From Saccharomonospora glauca K62 (GTDB lineage: Bacteria > Actinomycetota > Actinomycetes > Mycobacteriales > Pseudonocardiaceae): a stretch of 64,000 nucleotides of DNA. Below are positions 1 to 8,908 of this stretch, one piece after another. Numbering within the stretch: position 1 is the first letter of the stretch; each line of letters starts with the position of its first letter. Location: positions 4,357,450 through 4,421,449 of the forward strand of contig NZ_CM001484.1 of the NCBI RefSeq assembly GCF_000243395.2. Direction: 5' to 3'. Below the pieces are notes generated by a model, which was not told where the DNA came from, did not search any database, and saw only the letters and a list, made by a program, of their open reading frames with translations. The position numbers and the translations under genes were made by a program.

Positions 1-1116
1 GACGACGCCGACCCCGACTGGCCCACCGGCCCTCGGCCGGCCCTGCGGAGGGTGCTGGTGCCGCTCGGCCCCGTCGTGGTGTTCGCGGCGTCGAACTTCC
101 CGTTCGCGTTCTCCGTGGCGGGCGGCGACACGGCGTCGGCGTTGGCCGCGGGCTGCCCCGTCGTGGTGAAGGCCCATCCGGGACACCCGAAGCTCTCGGA
201 CGCCACGGCCGAGATCGTGCGTACGGCGCTGACCTCCGCCGGCGCTCCCGAAGGGACGTTCGCGCTGTTCCACGGCGAGGCCGACGGCCGCGACGCCGTG
301 CTCGACCCGCGCACGAAGGCGGTGGCCTTCACCGGCTCGTTGCGGGGCGGCCGGGCCCTCTACGACCTCGCCGTGTCGCGGCCCGAACCGATTCCGTTCT
401 ACGGCGAGCTCGGCAGCGTGAACCCGGTGTTTGTCACCAGGGCCGCCGCCGAGGCTCGCGCCGAGGAGATCGCGACGGGGTACGTGGACTCGTTCACCCT
501 CGGCACCGGTCAGTTCTGCACCAAGCCCGGCCTGCTGCTCGTGCCGTCCGACTCGCGGCTGCCCGAACTCGCCGCGGAGCACGCCCGCGCCAAGGGGGCC
601 ACCGCGATGCTCAACGACCGCATCGCCGAGGGCTACACGGCGGGCCTGGAAGCCCTGCGCGGACACCCCTCGGTGCGGGTGCTGGTGGAGGGCACGTTCG
701 GCGAGGACGGCCCAACGCCGACGCTGCTCGCCACGACGGCGGCCGACCTGCTCGCCCACCCCGACGCGCTCGCCACGGAGTGCTTCGGTCCGACGTCGCT
801 GGTGGTGACCTACGACGACGACGAGCAACTGCTCGCGGTGGCGCGCTCGCTGGAGGGCCAGCTCACCGGCACCGTGCACGGTGAGGAGTCCGACGAGATC
901 GCCCGCCCCCTGCTGACCGAGCTGGCCGAGCGGGTGGGTCGTGTGCTGTGGAACGGCTGGCCCACGGGCGTGTCGGTCACCCCCGCCATGCACCACGGTG
1001 GGCCGTACCCCGCCACCACGTCGCCCCTGCACACGTCGGTGGGCATCACCGCCTCGGCGCGGTTCCTGCGTCCGGTCGCGTTCCAGAACGTGCCCCCGCA
1101 CCTGCTGCCGCGGTGA
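1..1116 (+). CDS. Aldehyde dehydrogenase (NADP+), 5' end cut by window edge
   Basis: The reading frame is open from base 1, so the N-terminus lies outside the window; about 371 residues are visible of a family usually near 500. It resembles the alpha-ketoglutarate-semialdehyde dehydrogenase branch, which oxidises the semialdehyde made in sugar-acid or pentose degradation to 2-oxoglutarate. The frame shows the cofactor-binding segment FAASNFPFAFSVAGGD, the glycine-rich FTGS turn, the general-base Glu in ELGSVNP and the catalytic Cys in GTGQFCTKPG. It converges on an IclR regulator across a strong terminator. The substrate is inferred from family resemblance only. Confidence 0.85.
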   Translation, partial: DDADPDWPTGPRPALRRVLVPLGPVVVFAASNFPFAFSVAGGDTASALAAGCPVVVKAHPGHPKLSDATAEIVRTALTSAGAPEGTFALFHGEADGRDAVLDPRTKAVAFTGSLRGGRALYDLAVSRPEPIPFYGELGSVNPVFVTRAAAEARAEEIATGYVDSFTLGTGQFCTKPGLLLVPSDSRLPELAAEHARAKGATAMLNDRIAEGYTAGLEALRGHPSVRVLVEGTFGEDGPTPTLLATTAADLLAHPDALATECFGPTSLVVTYDDDEQLLAVARSLEGQLTGTVHGEESDEIARPLLTELAERVGRVLWNGWPTGVSVTPAMHHGGPYPATTSPLHTSVGITASARFLRPVAFQNVPPHLLPR

Positions 1117-1130
1117 GACTCCCGTGGTCG

Positions 1131-1168
1131 AAGGCCGCCTTTCCCCTCCCCTCGGGAAAGGCGGCCTT
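1131..1168. terminator. Bidirectional terminator hairpin
   Basis: A perfect 15-bp inverted repeat (AAGGCCGCCTTTCCC at 1131-1145 and its complement at 1154-1168) with an 8-nt loop lies between two convergent genes whose stops are at 1116 and 1177. Confidence 0.85.
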
Positions 1169-1176
1169 TCCCCGTC

Positions 1177-1950
1177 TCAGGGGGTCGCGGGACGACCACC
1201 GAGCCTGCGAGTCAGCTCGGCTGCGCCCTCCCGCACCAACTTCTCCCAGCGGGGCCACGCCTCGTCGGAGTGGCGGGAGGTGGGGATGGAGATGCTCATG
1301 GCCGCCATCCACTCGCCCGTCGCGTCCACCACGGGCGCCGCGACGCAGCCCGCGTCGGGGTTCGACTCGCTGCGTTCGTGAGCCACACCCGTCTCTCGCA
1401 CCTTCGCGAGCTGCTGCCGCAACGCGGTGCGCGAGGTGATGCTGTTCTCGGTGAGCGCGACGAGGCGGTGTCCCTTCAACCGCGCCGACAACTCCTCCTC
1501 GGAAAGTCCCGCCAACAGGACCTTCCCGACCGCCGTGCAGTGCGCGGGCAGCCGCCTGCCCACCTCGGAGATGAGCCGCACGGAATGAGTTGAGTCTACT
1601 TTGGACACATAAACGACTTCGAGGCCGTCGAGCACGGCGACGTGCACGGTCTCCCGACACTCCGCGGCGACCTGACGCGCGACGGCGTCGGCCTCGGCGG
1701 TGAACTCCAGCCGTTGCTGGTAGCGCGCCCCCAGTTCGAGCAGTTTCGGCCCGAGCCGGTACGTGGTCTCCTCACCCGACCGGCGCACCAGGTAGTGCCG
1801 CTCGACGAGCGTGGTGAGCAGTTCGTGCGTCGTGGACCGAGGCAGTTCGAGCCGACTCCCGATCTCACTCGCCGACAACGTGACGTCGTCGCCGAGGAAG
1901 AGCTCCAGGATGTCGGCGGCGCGGAGAACAGCGGGCACGAGACGAGCCAT
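1177..1950 (-). CDS. IclR-family transcriptional regulator
   Basis: This 257-residue protein has an N-terminal winged helix-turn-helix (LSASEIGSRLELPRSTTHE, about residues 26-44) and a C-terminal IclR effector domain that includes AHCTAVGKVLLAGL. The family senses small carboxylic or aromatic metabolites. The ATG at 1950 is chosen because MARLVPAVLRAADILELF is a typical IclR N-terminus; an in-frame extension to 1989 would run through a palindrome. The gene follows an aldehyde dehydrogenase on the same strand with a spacer of about 50 bp, so it may control that gene, itself, or both. The effector is unknown. Confidence 0.88.
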   Translation of the reverse strand: MARLVPAVLRAADILELFLGDDVTLSASEIGSRLELPRSTTHELLTTLVERHYLVRRSGEETTYRLGPKLLELGARYQQRLEFTAEADAVARQVAAECRETVHVAVLDGLEVVYVSKVDSTHSVRLISEVGRRLPAHCTAVGKVLLAGLSEEELSARLKGHRLVALTENSITSRTALRQQLAKVRETGVAHERSESNPDAGCVAAPVVDATGEWMAAMSISIPTSRHSDEAWPRWEKLVREGAAELTRRLGGRPATP

Positions 1951-1970
1951 TCGCCCAGCATACCAGACGG

Positions 1971-1988
1971 TGTCCGAAACTTCGGACA
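1971..1988. promoter_or_regulatory. Candidate IclR operator (inverted repeat)
   Basis: TGTCCGAA-AC-TTCGGACA is a perfect 8-bp inverted repeat with a 2-bp centre. It lies 21 bp upstream of the IclR-family start codon, in the spacer after the aldehyde dehydrogenase gene. Its size and position suit an autoregulatory operator; the binding protein is inferred. Confidence 0.55.
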
Positions 1989-2001
1989 ACGGTCGAGGTA
2001 C

Positions 2002-3474
2002 TCACCGCCTGCCGTGCAACACCGTCACGAGCCGTCGCACCAACTCGTCGGTCTTCGGCGTCCTGGCGAAGGTGGTCATCACCAGCGGCATCCGATACCG
2101 CTGCCTGGTGATGGCCTTGGGACGAGCGAACTCCCGCAGCCCTTCCGGACCGTGGATGCGCCCGAACCCGGACTCGCCGACACCTCCGAAGGGCAGGGCG
2201 GCCACCCCCGCGAACGACAGGGGCGCGTTGATCGCCGTCATCCCCGTCCGCAACCGCCGGGCCAGCTCCATGCCCCGACGCCGGGAGAACACCGTGGACC
2301 CGAGCCCGTAGGTGGAGTCGTTGGCCTTCTCGACCGCTTCGTCCATATCGGACACTCGGGTCACGGTGATCGTGGGCCCGAACGTCTCCTCGCGCACGGC
2401 CGCGGAGTCCTCCGGGACGTCGACCAGCACCGTGGGCCGCACATAGCGCTCACCCACGGCGTCGGCACCACCCACGAGCGCCCGGCCACCCCTGGCGAGG
2501 GCGTCGGCGATGTGCCTGCGCACCACGTCGAGCTGCGACCGCATAGTCATGGGCCCGTAGTGCTCACCCGGCCGCACCTGCCGCGCCCGCTCGGTGAGTT
2601 TGGCGACGAACTCGTCGTACACGGCCGTGTGGACGTAGACCCGCTCGACACCGACACACGTCTGGCCCGCGTTGGAGAACGCTCCCCACACCGCGGCGTC
2701 GACCGCGGCGTCCAAATCGGCGTCGGCGTCCACGAGCAGCGGGTCCTTGCCGCCCGCCTCGATGACCACGGGCGTCAGGCGTTCCGCCGCGGCGGCCATG
2801 ATCTTCTTGCCGGTGGCGGCCGAGCCGGTGAAGGCGATCTTGTCGACGTCGGAACGCACGAGCGCCGCTCCCGTGGCGCCGAACCCGGTGACGAGCTGTA
2901 GGACGGGACGCTCGGGCACAACCTCCTCGAACGCCCGTACCAGCCAGGCACCGACGCCGGGGGTGTACTCGCTGGGCTTGAACACCACCGCGTTGCCCGC
3001 GGCCAGCGCGTAGGCCACGGAGCCCAGCGGCGTGAAGACCGGGTAGTTCCACGGCCCGATGACCCCGACGACGCCGAGCGGCTGGTACTCGACGGTGGCA
3101 GCCTGGTTGGCGAGCAGCAGCCCGGACGGGCGCCGTTTCGGGCCGAGCACCTTGCGCGCGTTGCGGGCCGCCCACTCGATGTGTTCGACGGCCAGGACGA
3201 CTTCGAGCTGCGCGTCACCTTTCGGCTTGCCGGTCTCGGCGCTGACCACGTCGCACAGCTCGGCCATCCGTCGCACGATCACGCCCTTCCAGCGGCGCAG
3301 TCGTTCGGCGCGGCCCGCGAACCCGAGCGAGGCCCACCACTCGGCGGCACCGCGAGCCCTGCCCACGGCGGCGGCGACGGCATCGGGACCGTGCACGGGG
3401 TAGGTCCCCACGACCTCGTCCGTCGTTGGATCGAGTGAGTCGAACGTCTCGACGGCCTGCTCGGTGCTCGTCAT
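2002..3474 (-). CDS. NAD(P)-dependent aldehyde dehydrogenase
   Basis: This complete 490-residue aldehyde dehydrogenase oxidises an aldehyde to a carboxylic acid. Family marks are the Rossmann approach GPWNYPVFTPL (about 140-150), FTGSAATGK, the general base in VIEAGGKDP (Glu239) and the nucleophile in NAGQTCVGVERV (Cys273). The C-terminal FGGVGESGFGRIHG loop is the class signature. The sequence looks closer to the class 3 or succinate-semialdehyde-like branch than to betaine aldehyde dehydrogenases, but the substrate cannot be read from sequence. It is divergent from a metallo-beta-lactamase-fold gene and followed by an IclR regulator. Confidence 0.9.
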   Translation of the reverse strand: MTSTEQAVETFDSLDPTTDEVVGTYPVHGPDAVAAAVGRARGAAEWWASLGFAGRAERLRRWKGVIVRRMAELCDVVSAETGKPKGDAQLEVVLAVEHIEWAARNARKVLGPKRRPSGLLLANQAATVEYQPLGVVGVIGPWNYPVFTPLGSVAYALAAGNAVVFKPSEYTPGVGAWLVRAFEEVVPERPVLQLVTGFGATGAALVRSDVDKIAFTGSAATGKKIMAAAAERLTPVVIEAGGKDPLLVDADADLDAAVDAAVWGAFSNAGQTCVGVERVYVHTAVYDEFVAKLTERARQVRPGEHYGPMTMRSQLDVVRRHIADALARGGRALVGGADAVGERYVRPTVLVDVPEDSAAVREETFGPTITVTRVSDMDEAVEKANDSTYGLGSTVFSRRRGMELARRLRTGMTAINAPLSFAGVAALPFGGVGESGFGRIHGPEGLREFARPKAITRQRYRMPLVMTTFARTPKTDELVRRLVTVLHGRR

Positions 3475-3530
3475 GCTGACAGCGTAGGGAAGCGACAGAT
3501 CGTTGCCAACTCGCCAACAAGGGGACTACC

Positions 3531-4166
3531 GTGAAGTTCGTTCACTTCGGCCACTCCTGCGTCCTGCTGGAGACCGAACACGCCCGGCTGCTGTTCGACC
3601 CCGGCGCGTTCTCCAGCGGCTTCGAGTCCGTACGCGATCTCGACGCCGTGCTCATCACCCATCAGCACTACGACCACATCGACACGGAGAAACTCCCGGA
3701 GCTGCTCGCGGCCAATCCCTCGGCCCGACTGATCGTCGATCCCGGCACCACGAAGACCATCGACAACCTGGAGATCGAGGTCACCACCGCCCACCCCGGC
3801 GACACCTTCGACCTCGGCGGTACCCGGATCACCGTCGTCGGTGGCCAGCACGCGACCATCCACAGTGACCTGCCCGTCGTCTCCAACGTCGGTTACGTGG
3901 TGGACGACGGGGCCTTCTACCACCCCGGTGACTCGTTCTTCGTGCCGGAACAGCGCATCGACGTGCTCGCGCTCCCCACGGCCGCGCCGTGGTTGAAGGC
4001 GGGCGAGGTCGTGGACTACCTCCGTGCGGTGTCGCCGCGACTGGCGATTCCCGTCCACGAGGCCCTGCTCGCCAAGCCCGCCGTCTACATCGGCCTCTAC
4101 ACGAACCTCGCCCCGGACGGCACCGAGGTTCGCCCTCCGGTGCACGGCGAGGTCCTGACTCTCTAG
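3531..4166 (+). CDS. MBL-fold metal-dependent hydrolase
   Basis: This 211-residue protein of the metallo-beta-lactamase superfamily has the metal-binding motif HQHYDH (residues 44-49), a downstream HPGD loop and a later conserved His in PVHEALLAKP. It resembles the small UPF0173/UlaG-like hydrolases, which cleave phosphodiester or ester bonds with two metal ions. It starts at GTG 3531, preceded by the ribosome binding site AAGGGGA. The promoter region is shared with the divergent aldehyde dehydrogenase. The physiological substrate is unknown. Confidence 0.85.
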   Translation: MKFVHFGHSCVLLETEHARLLFDPGAFSSGFESVRDLDAVLITHQHYDHIDTEKLPELLAANPSARLIVDPGTTKTIDNLEIEVTTAHPGDTFDLGGTRITVVGGQHATIHSDLPVVSNVGYVVDDGAFYHPGDSFFVPEQRIDVLALPTAAPWLKAGEVVDYLRAVSPRLAIPVHEALLAKPAVYIGLYTNLAPDGTEVRPPVHGEVLTL

Positions 4167-4269
4167 GAGTTCACCGCGGGCGCGCGGAGCGGCTCCGGGC
4201 GTCCTCGCTGAGGAGTGCCACGCTTCTTCTCGCTTGAGCGAACAGCGGTAGCAGCCCGACCGCGAGTGG

Positions 4270-5700
4270 TCACAGGATCGGACCCGGCTCGTACGACGCC
4301 GCCTCGGGGAACCGACGCACGATCTCCGACACCCTCGCGACGACGGCCTCCACCTGCGCGCCCGCGGTGCCCGTGAACGAGAGCCGGTCGGCGAGCAGCG
4401 CCTTGAGGTCGTCGGCGTCCAGCGGAAGCCGGTCGTCGGCGGCGAGGCGCTCGACCAGGTCGTTGTCCTGCTGCCCTCGCTCGCGCATGTCCAGCGCGAC
4501 CGCCACGGCGTGTTCCTTGATCACCTCGTGCGCGGTCTCCCGGCCCACCCCGGCGCGAACCGCTGCCATCAGCACCTTCGTGGTGGCGAGGAACGGCAGG
4601 TACCGCGCCAGCTCCCGGTCGATGACGGCGGGGAACGCGCCGAACTCGCCGAGCACGGTGGCGAACGTCTCCAGCAGCCCGTCGAGCGCAAAGAACGCGT
4701 CCGGCAGCGCGACCCTGCGCACCACCGAGTCGGACACGTCACCCTCGTTCCACTGATCACCGGCCAGTTCGCCGATCATCGACAGGTAACCGCGCAGCAC
4801 CACGGCGAGTCCGCCCACGCGCTCGCAGGACCGCGTGTTCATCTTGTGCGGCATGGCCGACGAACCCACCTGGCCGGGCTTGAAGCCCTCCGTCACCAGC
4901 TCGTGCCCCGCCATGAGCCGGATCGTGGTGGCCAGGCTCGCCGGCGCAGCGGCGAGCTGCACCAGCGTCGAGAGCACGTCGAAGTCCAGCGACCTCGGAT
5001 ACACCTGGCCCACGCTGGTGAACACGCGCTCGAACCCGAGGTGCTCCGCCACCCGCCGTTCCAGCTCCGCGAGCCGCTCCGGCGTCCCGAGGAGGTCCAG
5101 CATGTCCTGGGCGGTGCCGACCGGGCCCTTGATGCCCCGCAACGGGTAGCGCGCGATGAGGTCGTCGAGGCGGTCGAACGCCACCAGCAGTTCGTCGGCG
5201 GCCGTCGCGAAACGCTTGCCGAGCGTGGTCGCCTGCGCGGCGACGTTGTGCGAACGCCCGGCCATCACCAGGTCGCTGTGTTGCGTGGCCAGCTCCGCCA
5301 GTCGCGCCAGCACGGCGGCCACCCGCACCCGGATGTGTTCCAGCGAACGGCGAAGCTGAAGCTGCTCCACGTTCTCGGTGAGGTCGCGCGAGGTCATGCC
5401 CTTGTGGATATGTTCGTGGCCGGCGAGGGCGTTGAACTCCTCGATCCTCGCCTTCACGTCGTGCCGGGTCACGCGCTCCCGCGCCGCGATGGACTCCAGG
5501 TCGACGCGATCGGCGACCTGCTCGTAATCGGCCACCACACCGTCGGGTACCTCGACCCCGAGCTCCCGCTGTGCCTTGAGCACGGCGAGCCACAGGTCGC
5601 GTTCGAGTCTGACCTTGTGCTCCGGGGACCACAGCCGCACCAACTCGGGCGAGGCGTAGCGGGCCGCGAGCACGTTCGGGATTCGAGGCTTGTCCGTCAC
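4270..5700 (-). CDS. purB: Adenylosuccinate lyase
   Basis: PurB works twice in purine synthesis: it splits SAICAR to AICAR plus fumarate, and adenylosuccinate to AMP plus fumarate. The 476-residue protein carries the fumarase/aspartase signature GSSAMPHKMN (about 279-288) and the substrate-binding TSRDLTENVEQ. The length suits actinobacterial PurB. It starts at GTG 5700. purD and purA lie 11-14 kb away on the same strand, so the purine genes are loosely grouped but not one operon. It converges on the MBL hydrolase with no clear hairpin in the 100-bp gap. Confidence 0.96.
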   Translation of the reverse strand: MTDKPRIPNVLAARYASPELVRLWSPEHKVRLERDLWLAVLKAQRELGVEVPDGVVADYEQVADRVDLESIAARERVTRHDVKARIEEFNALAGHEHIHKGMTSRDLTENVEQLQLRRSLEHIRVRVAAVLARLAELATQHSDLVMAGRSHNVAAQATTLGKRFATAADELLVAFDRLDDLIARYPLRGIKGPVGTAQDMLDLLGTPERLAELERRVAEHLGFERVFTSVGQVYPRSLDFDVLSTLVQLAAAPASLATTIRLMAGHELVTEGFKPGQVGSSAMPHKMNTRSCERVGGLAVVLRGYLSMIGELAGDQWNEGDVSDSVVRRVALPDAFFALDGLLETFATVLGEFGAFPAVIDRELARYLPFLATTKVLMAAVRAGVGRETAHEVIKEHAVAVALDMRERGQQDNDLVERLAADDRLPLDADDLKALLADRLSFTGTAGAQVEAVVARVSEIVRRFPEAASYEPGPIL

Positions 5701-5788
5701 ACGGTCAGGCTAGCCAGGTGGTACCCCGCACACCGAGTTCAGGGTGGTCCACGACATGGTGATCCCGCTCCGTGGATGCCACGGGGGC

Positions 5789-6385
5789 TCAGGTGGGCTC
5801 GAACTCCTCACGCAGTGCCTCCCCCAGCACACGCGCTGCCACCGCCCTCGGATCGGGGTCGACCTCGACGAGCGCGTTGACGACGGTGCCGTCCACCAGC
5901 GCGATGAGCCGTTCGAGACGCTCGTCGTCGATCTCGAAACCCGAACGCGCGAAGCTCTCCTTGAGCAGTTCCCGCAGTTCGGCCGCCAACCGCCGCATCA
6001 AGGGACGCAGGTACGGACGCCTTCCCGTCCCCACGAGCCGCTCGTACCGCAACACGATGGCCTCGTAGTGCGGGTCCGACCCCAGCAACAGGTCCAGCAC
6101 CAACTCCACCAGGACATCCACCCGGCGGTTCCCGGCGGGCAGCGTCGCCAACTTCGCCCGCCCGGCCTCCAGCTCGGCTCTCCCGTGGTGTTCCGTGGCC
6201 GCGCGGACCAATTCGTCGAGGGAGTCGAAGTAGTAGGTCGTGGACGCCAACGGCAGCCCGGCGCGCTCCGCCACGGCGCGATGCCGGATGGCGTCGAACC
6301 CGCCCTCGGCGAGTAACTCGGCCGCGGCCGCGACGAGAGCGGCGCGCCTGCGCTCGCCCTTCGGCGTACTGGCTGCTGAGGTCAT
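5789..6385 (-). CDS. TetR-family transcriptional regulator
   Basis: The N-terminus is a TetR helix-turn-helix (ALVAAAAELLAEGGFDAIRH, then AERAGLPLASTTYYFDSLDEL), followed by a helical ligand-binding domain with no recognisable ligand signature. The length is 198 residues from ATG 6385. A second ATG at 6403 has GGAG only 3 nt away, too close for a normal site, so the start is uncertain by six codons. It lies between the sigma/membrane-protein pair and purB on the same strand. The target is unknown. Confidence 0.85.
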   Translation of the reverse strand: MTSAASTPKGERRRAALVAAAAELLAEGGFDAIRHRAVAERAGLPLASTTYYFDSLDELVRAATEHHGRAELEAGRAKLATLPAGNRRVDVLVELVLDLLLGSDPHYEAIVLRYERLVGTGRRPYLRPLMRRLAAELRELLKESFARSGFEIDDERLERLIALVDGTVVNALVEVDPDPRAVAARVLGEALREEFEPT

Positions 6386-6479
6386 GGCGGGATAGTCTGC
6401 CATCTTCTCCGAGGACGGAACGGGGAAACGACCGTCCACGGCGTCCTCGGCGCCGAGTTCGGGCCGACACGGCGTTCGG

Positions 6480-7223
6480 CTAGCCCAGCGCGGCGGCGAC
6501 GCGTTCGGCGATGCCGGGAAGCTCCTCCCGCAACGGCACGTCCGCCTCGTCCGCGCTGTCCGCCGCGACCCCGATCACGGCGAGCTTCCCACCGCCCACG
6601 TCGACCGTGGCGACGGCACTCGCGACGTCGAGGGGCACGTCGAACGCGTGCGTGCCCTGCGGATCGAGGACCACCGCGACGGTGCCGCCCGGCACTCGGT
6701 AGGCCGCCGCGCGACCGTCCGGTTCGAAGCACGAGCGGTAGGGGATGGCTTCACCGACCGGGTCGATCGGGAGCTCGCCAGCGAGGGCGGTGGCGAGCTC
6801 CCGATCAACCGATTGGCACGCGGGGGTGCCTTCGGCCCGAGGGCCGTCTTCCTCCGACGATCCGCCGCCCTGCTTCGGCGAAGCGTCGGGGAAGCTCTCG
6901 ACACCCAGTCCACGCCCCTCGTCGTCGTTCGGTTGCCCACTCTCCGGATTTTTTTTCGCGATCTCCCCCGACACCACGGTCTCGCCCGGCGCGAGCGCCG
7001 TGGAACCGCCGTCCCGCTGCCCCGCTCCGAACGCCACGAGCCCCGTCACCGCGCCCGCTCCCACCACGACGGCCGCGGCGGCGGTCACCAGCGAACGCCG
7101 CCGCGCCGTGATGCGGCGCGAAGCGTTGGTCACGTCGTCCACCGTGAACGACGGCTCGGGGGCGTCCTCCACGGCGTCCCGCAACATCCGTCGAAGTCGA
7201 TGCTCATCCGGCCGCTCGTCCAC
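6480..7223 (-). CDS. Single-pass membrane protein, putative anti-sigma partner
   Basis: This 247-residue protein has a short basic cytoplasmic N-terminus (to about residue 44), one membrane segment (SLVTAAAAVVVGAGAVTGLVAF), a low-complexity linker and an extracytoplasmic domain of about 120 residues with a Cys pair (ACQSV, YRSCF). No zinc-binding anti-sigma HxxxCxxC motif is visible. It starts at GTG 7223 with ribosome binding site GGAGGTGG and overlaps the end of the sigma-factor gene by 20 nt, so the two are translationally coupled. That arrangement suggests it holds or tunes the sigma factor; the role is inferred from position. Confidence 0.7.
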   Translation of the reverse strand: MDERPDEHRLRRMLRDAVEDAPEPSFTVDDVTNASRRITARRRSLVTAAAAVVVGAGAVTGLVAFGAGQRDGGSTALAPGETVVSGEIAKKNPESGQPNDDEGRGLGVESFPDASPKQGGGSSEEDGPRAEGTPACQSVDRELATALAGELPIDPVGEAIPYRSCFEPDGRAAAYRVPGGTVAVVLDPQGTHAFDVPLDVASAVATVDVGGGKLAVIGVAADSADEADVPLREELPGIAERVAAALG

Positions 7224-7728
7224 GCGTGTCCACCTCCTCGCCCAGTACCGCCCGGAGGTTCGCCAGTCCCCGCGCCGTCTGACTCTTGACGTTGCCCTCG
7301 CTGCACCCGAGCGCCCGCGCCACGCTGCTCACGTCGAGCCCCTCGAAGTAGCGCAGCACCAACACCGCCCGCTGCTTCGACGGCACCTTCGCGAGTCCGG
7401 CCAGCAGGTCCTCACGTGTGCTCACCCTCTCGGCCAGTGCGTCACCCGTGTCCGTTCCCCGCGGTTCGGGCACCTCGTCGGTGTGCTGCTCGCGCCGCCA
7501 GGGCCGCCGTGACTCGTCGATCGCGGCCCGCACCAGCGTCTTCCGCAGGTAGGCGTCCACGGCCGTGCGGTCACGAATCCGTCGCCATCTGCGGTGCAAC
7601 GACACGAAGGCTGTCTGCGCGAGGTCGTCGGCGCGATGCCAGTCCCCGCACAACAGGTACGCCGTTCGGCGCACGGAATCCCGCTTCGCCGCGAAGTACT
7701 CCGCGAACTCGTCGTCATGGTGGGCCAC
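7204..7728 (-). CDS. SigE-family ECF RNA polymerase sigma factor
   Basis: This 174-residue sigma factor has region 2 (EYFAAKRDSVRRTAYLLCGD, then DDLAQTAFVSLHRRW) and region 4 (KQRAVLVLRYFEGLDVSSVA, then GCSEGNVKSQTARGL). It matches the actinobacterial 'SigE family' subgroup in length. The start is GTG 7728, with GGAG eight nt upstream; longer forms in this frame would run across the divergent threonine aldolase promoter. It is coupled to the membrane protein that follows. A candidate ECF promoter sits just upstream, consistent with autoregulation. Confidence 0.9.
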   Translation of the reverse strand: MAHHDDEFAEYFAAKRDSVRRTAYLLCGDWHRADDLAQTAFVSLHRRWRRIRDRTAVDAYLRKTLVRAAIDESRRPWRREQHTDEVPEPRGTDTGDALAERVSTREDLLAGLAKVPSKQRAVLVLRYFEGLDVSSVARALGCSEGNVKSQTARGLANLRAVLGEEVDTRGRAAG

Positions 7729-7765
7729 GCAGACGTCTCCGGTCGGTCGTGTTGTCGACGGTGGA

Positions 7766-7792
7766 GACGGAAACCCCCGACCCCACGGTTGC
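7766..7792 (-). promoter_or_regulatory. Candidate ECF-type promoter of the sigma factor
   Basis: Read on the minus strand, GCAACC (7792-7787) is followed after 17 nt by CGTC (7769-7766). This fits the AAC / CGTC layout of ECF promoters and lies about 40 bp upstream of the sigma-factor start, suggesting positive autoregulation. Confidence 0.4.
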
Positions 7793-7864
7793 ACGCGACG
7801 AGCAGTCTCACCCATCGGTGGGGCCCGAGGCGAGCCCTCCCCCACATGTGATGTCATCGGGCCC

Positions 7865-8908
7865 GTGACGGTCGACTCCACTCCTTCCGAACTAAAGCCC
7901 CTCGACTTCCGTTCCGACACGCTCACCCGCCCCGACGAGCACATGCGGTCGGTGATGGCCGCGGCCGAGGTCGGCGACAACGTCATCGACACCGACCCGA
8001 CCATTCGGGCGCTGGAGGAACGCGTGGCGGACGTCCTGGACAAGCCCGCCGCGCTGTGGACCCCGAGCGGCACGATGGCCAATCTCATCGCGCTCTCGAC
8101 GCACCTGCGCCGAGGCGACCGCTTCCTCGCCCCGCGCGGCGCGCACGTGCTGGTCAATGAGCTGGGCTCGGCCGCCTGGCTGGCCGGAGGCATGCCCGAC
8201 CCCCTCGACCACGACGCGGGCCCCGGACGGCCGAGGCCCGAGACCGTGCGGGCGGCGGCGGGCGGTACCGGGCCGTACTACACACTGCGCACCACCCTGC
8301 TGTCGCTGGAGAACACCCACAACGCGGCCGGGGGAGTCGCCATCCCTCCCGACGAGCACGCGGCGCTCGTGGCCGCCGCCCACGACGCGGGGCTGCGCGT
8401 GCACCTCGACGGCGCACGCATCTGGAACGCCTCCGTGGCCCTCGGTGTCCCACCGGCCACGCTGGCCGCCGGGGTGGACAGCGTGTCGGCGTGCTTCAGC
8501 AAGGGACTCGGGGCTCCCGTCGGCTCGGTGGTGGCGGGAAGCACCGAATTCGTGGAGCAGGCCCGACGCATGCGGCAGATGCTCGGTGGCGGCGTCCGGC
8601 AAGGCGGTGTGCTCGCCGCGGCGTGCCTCGTCGCGCTCGACCGTGTCGACGAGCTCGCCGAGGACCACGCGAAGGCCGCCACGCTGGCCGCGGGCCTGCG
8701 CGAGTTGGGGTGGGACGTCACCGAACCGCAGACCAACATCGTCCTCGCCAAGGTCGAGGACGTGAACGCCACGCTCGACTCCCTGCGCGCCCTCGGCATC
8801 CTCACGCTGCCGATGGGAGGCAAAGTGCGGTTCGTACTCCACCGCGACGTCACCTCGGACGACGTGACCGAGGCCCTCTCCCGGATCGGCAAGGGGCTGA
8901 GCGCATGA
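7865..8908 (+). CDS. Low-specificity L-threonine aldolase
   Basis: This PLP enzyme cleaves L-threonine or allo-threonine to glycine and acetaldehyde. The 347-residue protein begins with the family hallmark FRSDTLTRPDEHM and contains NTHNAAGGVAIP, LDGARIWNA and the PLP-lysine segment SACFSKGLGAPVGSVV. The GTG at 7865 is chosen because it is the nearest start upstream of the conserved N-terminus; no strong ribosome binding site is visible, so translation may be leaderless. The stop overlaps the next gene in ATGA, coupling it to a HAD phosphatase. Confidence 0.9.
   Translation: MTVDSTPSELKPLDFRSDTLTRPDEHMRSVMAAAEVGDNVIDTDPTIRALEERVADVLDKPAALWTPSGTMANLIALSTHLRRGDRFLAPRGAHVLVNELGSAAWLAGGMPDPLDHDAGPGRPRPETVRAAAGGTGPYYTLRTTLLSLENTHNAAGGVAIPPDEHAALVAAAHDAGLRVHLDGARIWNASVALGVPPATLAAGVDSVSACFSKGLGAPVGSVVAGSTEFVEQARRMRQMLGGGVRQGGVLAAACLVALDRVDELAEDHAKAATLAAGLRELGWDVTEPQTNIVLAKVEDVNATLDSLRALGILTLPMGGKVRFVLHRDVTSDDVTEALSRIGKGLSA

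Noticed and set aside
7213-7222. Single CACGCGTGTC resembling the 21-bp repeat core
   Set aside because: It is one copy inside the sigma-factor coding end with no second unit at 21 bp, so chance is likely.
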